A DNA stretch of 52,965 bases from IMG/VR virus record IMGVR_UViG_3300028743_000008, positions 1-52,965 of that record, one strand, 5' to 3'. Below the pieces are notes generated by a model. The model saw only the letters and a program-made list of their open reading frames with translations. It made no database searches and was not told the DNA's origin. The stretch comes from a virus. Below are positions 13,192-20,934 of this stretch, piece after piece. Position 1 is the stretch's first letter. Each line of letters opens with the position of its first letter. The position numbers and the translations under genes are program-made.

Positions 13192-14881
13192 TAGTTCATC
13201 TGTAACAATACCGACAACCATCTTTTTGAATTGGGTGAAGGCTTTGTTACCGAAGGACAAATATAACGTCTTCTTGCATTTATTCAAATTTCCCCTACAG
13301 ACTCCTAGTATTATAGAGAATGTGTACAGGGAGTTAGGGCGCGTATTCGAGTCCCGGAACTCTGCGTTTGCTTATCAGTTCAGTCAGACTGAGTATGATG
13401 AGGATTGGAGAGACTATAGGCAGAATAAGCTCAATGAACCTAATGTATGGAAGACCGTAGGCTGGCAGCACCTTAAGACCGCCCCAAACAGCATACTGAT
13501 CGTGGATATTCCTCCGGTTCAGTCTACGTTGAGGCCGGAGCCTTATTTCTATTGGCTAAATATAGAGGATGTAATTGATTACGATGTTCAGTGTGATGGA
13601 ACCACTTTGAATTGGATCGCGTTTAGGCAGCCGGGTAATGTGGTTGCTGTTTTTGACGATACCTTTTATAGAACCTTTCAATTAGCCCCCGGCAGTAACG
13701 GGATCATGGAGATTCAGAGTCAATTGACCGAATCAGCCCATGAGTTAGGTTATTGCCCGGCCAGATTCTTTTGGTCCACTCCTATTAACGAGTGCGAAAA
13801 GGATATTAAGAAAAACCCTATATTCAAGGAATTGTCTACGCTCGATTGGCTTTTGTATTTCTCTATTTCTAAACAGCATTTGGACTTATATGCTCCCTAT
13901 CCTATTGTCAGCACTTACGCGTCTGAATGTCATTACGAGAACACGGAAACGGGCTCCTTCTGTGATGGCGGATTTCTCCGTAACGAGAATGGGGATTACA
14001 TAGTTCATAGGGATAATACCCTTGAACCATGCCCCTTATGCAGTCATAAGAGGCTGGTAGGACCGGGATCGACCCTTGAAGTGCCTATACCTTCTCAGAC
14101 TGAGGGTATTGCGGATTTAGGTAATCCGGTTCATATTACGACTATTGATGCCGACTCCTTAAAGTATAACGTATCTGAGGTTGAAAGATTAGAGGATAGA
14201 GTTATTCTGTCTCTCGTTGGCACGGGAGGTGCTTCGGCAGTTAGTCAGAAGGAAGCTATAAACGAAACACAGGTGGCCGCTAACTTCGAGTCTAAGACTT
14301 CTGTATTAATGTCCTTGAAGTCCAACTTCGAGGCTGCGCAGAAGTTTGTAGAAGACACGATCTGTCGTCTTCGTTACGGGAGTGACTTTATTTCCTCAGC
14401 GGTTAGTTGGGGAACAGAGTTCTATGTATTCACTATAGGAGAACTTTATAGTAAATTCGGGGAGGCTAAGACTAATGGAGCCTCATCTTCTGAGTTAAGC
14501 GCTATCGCCAATCAGATACTTGAGGTCGAGTATAAGGATAATCCTCTGGTGTTAAGAAGGATGCAGATTCTCAAGCAACTTGAGCCCTATCCGCACTTAA
14601 CTCTGGATGAAATGTTAAATCTATCTAAATTAGGTATACTTAATCAGATGGATGCAGTATTAAAAATAAATTTTGCTACTTTTGTCGATAGGTTCGAACG
14701 CGAGAACATAAACATTCTTGAGTTCGGAAGAGATATAAAGTTTAGCGATAAAATAGATAAAATTAAAACAGTATTGTATGAGTACGCCAAAGAAAAACAA
14801 CAGCAAGAGCAAATCGGAGCTCCTAGCCCTCAAACAGGAGCTGGAAGCGAGCAAAGCCCGGCTGCTTCAAATCAAGAGTGA
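13070..14881 (+). CDS. Portal protein
   Basis: This 603-residue protein should form the dodecameric ring at the capsid vertex through which DNA passes. Bacteroidetes-phage portal features are visible: N-terminal LVQIKEILQKPQ, RVRFHTETNY, LLPKDKYNVFLHLFKFPLQT, and a helix-rich stem AVSQKEAINETQVAANFESK. CHYENTETGSFCDGGF and EPCPLCSHKRL (about residues 284-330) form two CxxC-like pairs, perhaps a zinc site. The C-terminus is Gln/Pro/Ser-rich and disordered; it overlaps the next gene by 104 nt in another frame. Confidence 0.85.
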   Translation: MAALELVQIKEILQKPQKSQSIRTAILQQARVRFHTETNYDSSSVTIPTTIFLNWVKALLPKDKYNVFLHLFKFPLQTPSIIENVYRELGRVFESRNSAFAYQFSQTEYDEDWRDYRQNKLNEPNVWKTVGWQHLKTAPNSILIVDIPPVQSTLRPEPYFYWLNIEDVIDYDVQCDGTTLNWIAFRQPGNVVAVFDDTFYRTFQLAPGSNGIMEIQSQLTESAHELGYCPARFFWSTPINECEKDIKKNPIFKELSTLDWLLYFSISKQHLDLYAPYPIVSTYASECHYENTETGSFCDGGFLRNENGDYIVHRDNTLEPCPLCSHKRLVGPGSTLEVPIPSQTEGIADLGNPVHITTIDADSLKYNVSEVERLEDRVILSLVGTGGASAVSQKEAINETQVAANFESKTSVLMSLKSNFEAAQKFVEDTICRLRYGSDFISSAVSWGTEFYVFTIGELYSKFGEAKTNGASSSELSAIANQILEVEYKDNPLVLRRMQILKQLEPYPHLTLDEMLNLSKLGILNQMDAVLKINFATFVDRFERENINILEFGRDIKFSDKIDKIKTVLYEYAKEKQQQEQIGAPSPQTGAGSEQSPAASNQE

Positions 14882-15329
14882 GAGTCCTGACGGCTTAAGT
14901 GATGAGCAACAGGAACAGTTAACGGATGTAGTATCAAACTTAGCTGACGTTGAGGATGAAATCGAGGGGCTTCCTAAAGAAGTAAAAGCCGTCGATACAG
15001 TCGCAAAAGAAGCTCTGGTACAAGTTACCGCAGATAAGATTGAGATTGCCCGATTGAAAGCCGCGCTTGAAGAAGCAAAGGCTCATCCTGTAGAGGCTCA
15101 AATCAGTAAAGCCGAGGAAGACTTTAAGTTAGAGACCGGATGCGAACAGTTTGTTCATGCCCTTATTTTTAGAGGGACAGGACGCTTTAACCGGAACACA
15201 GGGAAGGCCATAAGAGAGCCTTACGTGCAAAGATTTACCAGAGGCGAATGGGACTTGTTTCAGAAACATGCCAAAAGCTTAGGTTACGTTATCGACAAAG
15301 TATTACACAACCCTTTTGAAACCAAATAA
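14778..15329 (+). CDS. Hypothetical coiled-coil protein between portal and scaffold
   Basis: A 183-residue protein. The first 115 residues are charged and helical (LLALKQELEASKARLLQI, then EEQ and KEV-rich segments), typical of a coiled coil. The C-terminal 60 form a compact domain (FKLETGCEQFVHALIFRGTG ... EWDLFQKHAKSLGYVIDKV). No internal Met is available, so the ATG 104 nt inside the portal gene is the only plausible start. It may assist head assembly; this is inferred from position only. Confidence 0.75.
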   Translation: MSTPKKNNSKSKSELLALKQELEASKARLLQIKSESPDGLSDEQQEQLTDVVSNLADVEDEIEGLPKEVKAVDTVAKEALVQVTADKIEIARLKAALEEAKAHPVEAQISKAEEDFKLETGCEQFVHALIFRGTGRFNRNTGKAIREPYVQRFTRGEWDLFQKHAKSLGYVIDKVLHNPFETK

Positions 15330-15332
15330 GAG

Positions 15333-16280
15333 ATGTTAACCGAAGAGATTATAAGTGGGATACCCGTATTAAAGGATTTAACTCCCGAACAAAAAGCAGC
15401 AATCGTCGAAACTAGTAAAAACGACGAGACTTCTGTAATTGCTAAAACTATCGGGGGCCTACACGGGCAGTACGATACCGACGTATTAACTACGTCGGGA
15501 ATAGCAAAAAAAGAAGGTGAAAAATCCTACGACTATACTAAAAGGGTAATCGAAGCCCTGAAAGTCAAAGCCGAGGGAACAAAGGAAATTAACAGTCAAC
15601 TCGAAGCTCTGAAAGCCGAAAAGTTAGACTTGGAAAATAAGATCAAAGCGGGTTCGCAAGACGAGACATTGAAGCAACAGTTAAACGACGCTACTGCCCA
15701 GGTGAAACAGATGCAAGCCGCGCTTACTGAGAAAGAAACTACTTTAGCTCAACAGAAGACAGAGTTTGACTCTAAGTTGAAAGACTTTAAGTTTGATGCT
15801 GAGTTCGGTAAAGCGGTTTCCGGTATCAAATTTAAACCGGGCATGGACGACAAAGAGATAAGAGAAGCTCTTTTAGAAAATGCAAAGGCTCAGGTTAAGG
15901 CAATGGGGACTCCCGAGTTCATTAATAAAAATGGCGAGGATGTTCTTGTTATCCGGGATAAAGACGGAAACGTCTTGTATAACCCACAAAATAACCTAAA
16001 GGAGTATACCCTATCGGAACTTCTTACTACTAAAACAGCTTTGGCTAAGGCTATTGATGCCGGTAGAGAAGGAGCAGGTGCTGGAACAGGGGCCAATCCT
16101 CAGGGGAAGGGAGCCGGAAGTCTTATCAACATAGCCTCAGCTAAGACTCAGGTCGAAGCTGATGAGATGATAAGCAAGTATTTGGGTGAGCAGGGCATAT
16201 CTAGTATTGATCCGGCTTATTCAGCTAAATCCTTAGAGATTAGACAAGAGAACAAGGTAGGTGAACTACCAATTAAGTAA
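15333..16280 (+). CDS. Capsid scaffold protein (GP20-like)
   Basis: A 315-residue protein with long Glu/Lys/Gln-rich coiled coils at about residues 85-160 (INSQLEALKAEKLDLENKI and following), then a middle domain FGKAVSGIKFKPGMDDKEI, and a Gly-rich linker GREGAGAGTGANPQGKGAG. The order, with this gene directly before the major capsid gene, and the coiled-coil composition match phage scaffold proteins, which guide capsid assembly and then leave. No protease motif is seen. It starts 3 nt after the upstream stop. Confidence 0.8.
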   Translation: MLTEEIISGIPVLKDLTPEQKAAIVETSKNDETSVIAKTIGGLHGQYDTDVLTTSGIAKKEGEKSYDYTKRVIEALKVKAEGTKEINSQLEALKAEKLDLENKIKAGSQDETLKQQLNDATAQVKQMQAALTEKETTLAQQKTEFDSKLKDFKFDAEFGKAVSGIKFKPGMDDKEIREALLENAKAQVKAMGTPEFINKNGEDVLVIRDKDGNVLYNPQNNLKEYTLSELLTTKTALAKAIDAGREGAGAGTGANPQGKGAGSLINIASAKTQVEADEMISKYLGEQGISSIDPAYSAKSLEIRQENKVGELPIK

Positions 16281-16334
16281 GATAAATCTGCCTCCTCACG
16301 AAGAGTAATGGGAGGGGCCTAAAAATTAAAAGTT

Positions 16335-17447
16335 ATGAGTTTAATATTAACTAGAATCCAGAACTTCCGCGAGAAGAGTAATCTGGATAAAAATGAAAGC
16401 AGGCCTTCCCGTTACGGAGCGTTTGATGCGTTCGCGCTTCAAAATCAGATGCCTAACAGCATTCTGACAGACGCGCTAAAGGCAACCGCGCAAAGATCAA
16501 TGGGAACGATCCTTGAGACTCCTGTAGTAGACTACGATGGCGCAGTTACTATCGGGAACGCTAGAACCTTGGAGATTGCGGACAGTGAGAATACTTCTCA
16601 CATGGTACAATTCACCTTTGCCACTTTGGCTTGGGGATTTACTATGGTTCCGGTACTTTATCAGAACAACGAGTACAACGCACAAGAGGATTTCAACAAG
16701 AAGTTCTTGAAGTATTTGTACAAATTGGCTGCTACTCTTGATACCTCAGCTCTTGCCGCTTTGGCAGCCGCTAAGACTCAAGTCATTAATAACGGTCTGC
16801 TTTATGACAAAACAGGAGCCATTATCAATGCTAAATGGACTGAACGTGAAAACGTCTTAGGCGATTTAGGTGTAATCATGGAGGCTAATGACTTCTACGA
16901 TCCCCTTGATATTGTTTCCGACGCTGGTATCGAAAGTATTGTGAAGAACTTGACAAAAGAGGGCACTTACAACGACATCAACAAAACCATTGAGTATGCG
17001 GATAAGAGATTCCACTACACCAATCGCTTTGGTGCTGACGCTACTAAGTATGCTCAAGGATACGCGATCGCACAGGGCTCTTTGGGCTTATTGTTCCGCT
17101 TCGAACGTGAGGCAGTTGCCAAAACTAAGATGGCTGACGGAACCGAGTGGGACGTTACCAATCTTCCATTGCTGAACATTCCTGTAGGAACCTATTATTA
17201 CGAAGACAAGGGTAACTATTCTGCTATTGCGGGCGCCGCTTCTGCTGATATGGACCGTGTGCGTAAAGAACATTATGGCTTTGCCGTTGATGTTTGTTTC
17301 GTAACTCCGTACAACAGCGACATCACTACAAGACCTAATCCTATTTTGGCCTTCAACGTGAGCAACGTTAACGCAAGTTATGCTAAACCTGTGGTTGTTG
17401 TTAACTCTACTACAAATCCTGTTAACACTAAAGAGGTAGCAGCTTAA
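16335..17447 (+). CDS. Major capsid protein
   Basis: A 370-residue protein of the size and position expected for the HK97-fold shell protein. It follows the scaffold gene, precedes a hairpin terminator and has no membrane or enzymatic motif. Features include an N-terminal arm ILTRIQNFREKSNLDKNE, a central helix-rich spine (EDFNKKFLKYLYKLAATLDT, SALAALAAAKTQVI), PLDIVSDAGIESIVKNL and VDVCFVTPYN. The N-terminus appears to be uncleaved; no protease gene is present. The leader is GGGAGGGGCCTAAAAATTAAAAGTT. Confidence 0.88.
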   Translation: MSLILTRIQNFREKSNLDKNESRPSRYGAFDAFALQNQMPNSILTDALKATAQRSMGTILETPVVDYDGAVTIGNARTLEIADSENTSHMVQFTFATLAWGFTMVPVLYQNNEYNAQEDFNKKFLKYLYKLAATLDTSALAALAAAKTQVINNGLLYDKTGAIINAKWTERENVLGDLGVIMEANDFYDPLDIVSDAGIESIVKNLTKEGTYNDINKTIEYADKRFHYTNRFGADATKYAQGYAIAQGSLGLLFRFEREAVAKTKMADGTEWDVTNLPLLNIPVGTYYYEDKGNYSAIAGAASADMDRVRKEHYGFAVDVCFVTPYNSDITTRPNPILAFNVSNVNASYAKPVVVVNSTTNPVNTKEVAA

Positions 17448-17482
17448 AAGGAACTTAGGAACTTTGGTTTCATCATAGATGA

Positions 17483-17530
17483 GGAGTTATGGCTTATGAC
17501 GGTTGTGTCGGCCGTAACTCCTTTGATTTT
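17483..17530 (+). terminator. Rho-independent-type terminator after the capsid gene
   Basis: GGAGTTATGG (17483-17492) pairs with CCGTAACTCC (17512-17521) in a 10-bp stem with one G-U pair. The loop contains an inner GAC/GTC pair, and TTTGATTTTTG follows. It would reduce read-through from the capsid gene into the connector genes and so raise the capsid level relative to them. Confidence 0.75.
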
Positions 17531-17553
17531 TGTAGCCAATAACAAAAGCAAAA

Positions 17554-18852
17554 ATGATAAGAACTACAGATTTAATAGAGTCTTTTTCTGGGCTCATAGG
17601 ATGGCAACCCGATTATTCGATTCCCATTTCTCCGGTCCTTTCAAGCGAAGTTTCGGCTAGCAGCTCGGGCTTGTATTTTAATGGTGTGCATCCTTTGCTC
17701 ACCCTAAAAAATCTATCAAGTATTGCTCCTAATTTCAGTAGCATTTCTGTGGATTTATATAGCGCTGAAAAAGCCTATGTCGCTAAAGCTATTGTCTCGA
17801 AGGACTCTAATATCTATAAGGCCACTGAAAATGTTCTAGTTGGAGAGATACCGGGGGTGAGTAGTAAGTGGATGCCCACTAGTTTATTCTCCGAATGGCT
17901 TCAAGGAAAAACGGAAGGTAGTATTCGAAAGATGATATTTGCTTATTATAACGACAAGCTCGCTAGTAAGACACATAAAACCATCTTAGAGAATAAAGCT
18001 CTATTCGATAGTACGGGCAGACTCGTGGATACTATTGTCAATAACAATAATATCGTGGGGCTTGAGATCAATCAAGTTCGATCTAAGAGTGTTACTCTCA
18101 AAGTAAACTCTATCACTTTGCAGACTGACGGGACGGGTACTATTACGTTAAGTATATACCATTCTTCGAAGTATGATCCGGTGAAAGTACTGACCTTGGA
18201 AAAGACGCAACGAGGCGTTCAGGCGTTTCCGCAGACGGATTTATATCTTCCCTATGAGGCAGACGGTATTACTGCGGGGGGCAGCTACTATATGACTTAT
18301 AAGCAGTCGGAATTGGCGGGGGATAATCAGAAAGCTATTAATAAGGCTTTTGATTGGACTAACGGACCTTGTACTACTTGTTCTCGAAGAGATTATGTTT
18401 CCTGGGCACAGTGGTCTAAGTTTCTTGAGATAACCCCCTTCTATGCCGCTGAGACCTATCAAACGGGAACTGATCTTTGGGATGTCGAGAAGAACATCAT
18501 GTCTTTGGATAAGAACTACGGTTTGAATCTCGACATAACACTTCAATGCGATATAACCAATATGCTTATCAAGCAGAAAGACCTATTTATTGATGCCCTA
18601 TCTAAACAGGTGGCCATTGATATGCTTCGTGAGTTTGCATACAATGCAAATGTTAGGATCAACGCTAATTCTATTAACGTAGGAAAGACAGAGATTTTAT
18701 ATGAACTTGATGGGGATTCGACTTCGATGAAGAAGTCCGGTCTGAATTATCAATTGAATGAGGCTCTCAAGTCGGTTAAGATAGAGACAGAAGGATTAGA
18801 CAGAATATGTCTGCCTTGTAGAAACAATGGAATAACGTATCATTCGATATGA
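17554..18852 (+). CDS. Putative virion structural protein (head-tail connector region)
   Basis: A 432-residue protein downstream of the capsid gene. It is rich in Ser, Asn and beta strands, with WAQWSKFLEITPFYAAETYQTG and a CTTC pair at TNGPCTTCSRRD (about residues 272-283). The position suggests a neck or adaptor protein or a minor capsid component. Similar large unknown proteins occur after the capsid gene in Bacteroidetes phages. No clear family is recognised. It overlaps the next gene by ATGA. Confidence 0.7.
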   Translation: MIRTTDLIESFSGLIGWQPDYSIPISPVLSSEVSASSSGLYFNGVHPLLTLKNLSSIAPNFSSISVDLYSAEKAYVAKAIVSKDSNIYKATENVLVGEIPGVSSKWMPTSLFSEWLQGKTEGSIRKMIFAYYNDKLASKTHKTILENKALFDSTGRLVDTIVNNNNIVGLEINQVRSKSVTLKVNSITLQTDGTGTITLSIYHSSKYDPVKVLTLEKTQRGVQAFPQTDLYLPYEADGITAGGSYYMTYKQSELAGDNQKAINKAFDWTNGPCTTCSRRDYVSWAQWSKFLEITPFYAAETYQTGTDLWDVEKNIMSLDKNYGLNLDITLQCDITNMLIKQKDLFIDALSKQVAIDMLREFAYNANVRINANSINVGKTEILYELDGDSTSMKKSGLNYQLNEALKSVKIETEGLDRICLPCRNNGITYHSI

Positions 18853-19319
18853 GCAACGGGTTAGACGAACTGATAGTCAATATGATAGCCTATCGGGATC
18901 AGATAGAGGATTTTGTCGCAGAAGAGATCAAAGAGGATGAAGCTTTGATATGTGATATGAACTCGCAAGAGCAGCTATATGATAAGGGCGTAAATGCGGA
19001 TGGTCAGGACATATTTGGCTACGCCCCTTATCGCCCTGAGACTATAAGTAGAAAGGCCTCTGAGGGGCAGCCTACTGACAGGGTTACCCTAAAAGATACG
19101 GGGGCCTTTTATCGGTCTTTCTATATAATCTTTGGGGTCGATAGCTTCTATATTACTGCGTCTGACCCTCTTACTCAAACTTTGTCGACAAAATATAGTG
19201 ATAATTCAGAAAAAGATAATATCTTTGGACTCACTAACGAGAATATGTTAATCCTAAGTAGAGAATACGTTCTTCCCTATCTCCTAAATAGATTGAGGGA
19301 ACGCTTTAATTTAAGATAG
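18849..19319 (+). CDS. Putative head-tail connector / neck protein
   Basis: A 156-residue protein with the segment QLYDKGVNADGQDIFGYAPY and DRVTLKDTGAFYRSFYI. This combination, with a helix-rich C-terminal end (YVLPYLLNRLRERFNL), is the pattern of virion proteins of the gp10/neck type, which join head and tail. It is coupled to the previous gene by ATGA and the next gene begins 1 nt after its stop. Family assignment is by pattern and position only. Confidence 0.65.
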   Translation: MSNGLDELIVNMIAYRDQIEDFVAEEIKEDEALICDMNSQEQLYDKGVNADGQDIFGYAPYRPETISRKASEGQPTDRVTLKDTGAFYRSFYIIFGVDSFYITASDPLTQTLSTKYSDNSEKDNIFGLTNENMLILSREYVLPYLLNRLRERFNLR

Positions 19320-19320
19320 T

Positions 19321-19917
19321 ATGAATGAGGTAACCATTACTAATCCGGTATTGATCGACGGTCTCCTTTACGAGATTAACGATAACCTAAAGAAGCGTTT
19401 GATCTGGTTGAATGCGGCGTTTGGAAAGGCGTATAAACTGCAAACCAGAATCAATTGGAATACTTTTGATGTGCCCCATAAATTACAGGAGACGAACTAT
19501 ACCTACCCGGCGGTTCATATTGCCGGAGAAGAATATATGTCGGTCTTACCTAATGACAACATAGGTAATTTCTCTTTCTTCCACATATATGACCCTCAGA
19601 CTGTGGCCACTGTTTCTGCCATGCAGAACCTTTCCCTTACGGGGGCCTTGGTATTTTGGATTAAGTATGACACGATATATGAAGATGGGGAACTAAATAC
19701 CGAGGTATTAAAGAAAGAAATTCTTAATGCACTTACAAGCATGCCCCTGCGAAAGGGGGGAATTAAAGTGACTTCGGTTTCGGAGCGCCTAGAAAGTGTA
19801 TATAAGGAATATAACTTTGAAAAATATAGTCAGGCTACTTTGGATAAGAAATATTTGATGTTTCCTTATTGTGGGCTGCGCTTTGAACTGACATTAAAAA
19901 CCAGAGAATTATGTTGA
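19321..19917 (+). CDS. Putative tail terminator protein
   Basis: A 198-residue protein with an N-terminal helix (NPVLIDGLLYEINDNLKKRLIWLN) and strands SFFHIYDP and LTGALVFWIKYDTIYE, in the alpha/beta order of tail terminator proteins (which cap the tail and stop tube growth). It follows the neck protein gene and comes before the tail chaperone and tape measure genes, as expected for this role. Homology is not certain. Confidence 0.6.
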   Translation: MNEVTITNPVLIDGLLYEINDNLKKRLIWLNAAFGKAYKLQTRINWNTFDVPHKLQETNYTYPAVHIAGEEYMSVLPNDNIGNFSFFHIYDPQTVATVSAMQNLSLTGALVFWIKYDTIYEDGELNTEVLKKEILNALTSMPLRKGGIKVTSVSERLESVYKEYNFEKYSQATLDKKYLMFPYCGLRFELTLKTRELC

Positions 19918-20168
19918 ATATATTAGAAGGAGTAATCGTTACGGCTTTGACTAGTTCCTTTTTGATATTGCTAATAGCAAAGACAGGAATCAGAAACAAG
20001 GTCATTGAGAAAGCGCCCAGATTAATATCCGAGTTATTTTCATGCGACTTCTGTTTGTCCTTTTGGACTTCCCTAATGGCCTCGATAGTATTGTTCTATC
20101 CGACCGGGCTTTATGGGATTATTCTGTGTGCGATATGTTCAACACCTATATGCCGAATACTATTATGA
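19911..20168 (+). CDS. Small membrane protein with CxxC, DUF1360-like
   Basis: An 85-residue protein with hydrophobic segments at about residues 4-24 (ILEGVIVTALTSSFLILLIA) and 50-80 (FWTSLMASIVLFY and GLYGIILCAICS). Between them, ELFSCDFCLSFWTS carries the CxxCxxxW signature of the DUF1360 family. A membrane protein inside the tail assembly block is unexpected. It overlaps the tail terminator gene by 7 nt, and its TGA overlaps the ATG of the next gene at 20165. Confidence 0.7.
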   Translation: MLNILEGVIVTALTSSFLILLIAKTGIRNKVIEKAPRLISELFSCDFCLSFWTSLMASIVLFYPTGLYGIILCAICSTPICRILL

Positions 20169-20929
20169 AGAATTTAACGCTAGGTACGAAAATAATAACC
20201 GTTTACGATAGCATTGATGAGATGCCGATTGCAAACTTTCAGAAGTACAATAAGTATCTCCTGATTGATTCGGGCATAGGCTCGGATGTGGATAGCTTGA
20301 ATGACCACATCCAACGGATAGCCAAATTGATAAATGCAGGTAATAAGGAGTTTGCAATAAAAGAGTTACAGAACATGAGGCAAAATATAGCTATGATAAA
20401 TAGCGAAATATCACCTCAGTATTTGGCCTTCACCGCATTAATACATAGTATCGACGGAAAAAAGAACGAGGACCTCTCCGATGATCATCTTAAGGAGGTA
20501 CTTAAGGAAATAAACAAGGTTAGTCACAGTAGTTTATTGAGTTTTCTCAGTAGATTTAAAAAAAAAATAGACCTAGAGCTAGCAACTTACTTTAAAGAGT
20601 TTGATGACAACCCTATGGAAAAGGAGGCTTATGATAAGATCAAAGAGAGAACGCTTCTTGTATTGGACGGCATAAAAACTGAAAAAGATAATACCGAAAA
20701 GATAGATAAGATCGACGAGTATCTCTTTGGTCTTTATAGGCCAAATACCTTCGTAGGACGAAACTCTATAGAGGTCAAATATGATAAGAACTTCGAGGCT
20801 TCAAGGTGTACGATAAGTCAGAGATTCAACGGGATGAGTACGGAGGATATGACAGTCTTACAATTTTTCAATGCCATCGAATTAATTAAAAGGCAGATTG
20901 ACGAGGAACGTAAGTCCCTGAAAAAATAA
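20165..20929 (+). CDS. Putative tail assembly chaperone
   Basis: The frame is open to 20042, but the best start is the ATG at 20165, which overlaps the previous TGA as ATGA and gives a 254-residue protein beginning MKNLTLGTKIITVYDS. It is charged and helical, with LQNMRQNIAMINSEISPQYLAF, KKIDLELATYFKEF and a C-terminal FFNAIELIKRQIDEERK. It lies directly before the tape measure gene, the usual slot for tail assembly chaperones. No slippery frameshift site was identified. Confidence 0.7.
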   Translation: MKNLTLGTKIITVYDSIDEMPIANFQKYNKYLLIDSGIGSDVDSLNDHIQRIAKLINAGNKEFAIKELQNMRQNIAMINSEISPQYLAFTALIHSIDGKKNEDLSDDHLKEVLKEINKVSHSSLLSFLSRFKKKIDLELATYFKEFDDNPMEKEAYDKIKERTLLVLDGIKTEKDNTEKIDKIDEYLFGLYRPNTFVGRNSIEVKYDKNFEASRCTISQRFNGMSTEDMTVLQFFNAIELIKRQIDEERKSLKK

Positions 20930-20934
20930 ATATA

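Noticed and set aside
14680-14700. TACTTTTG inside the portal gene as a promoter
   Set aside because: It matches TAnnTTTG, but no TTTG lies about 20 nt upstream and it is within a coding region; chance is likely.
16281-16334. Terminator before the capsid gene (CCTCC/GGAGG)
   Set aside because: The stem is only 5 bp with a loop of about 16 nt and no T-run, and the capsid gene would need read-through.
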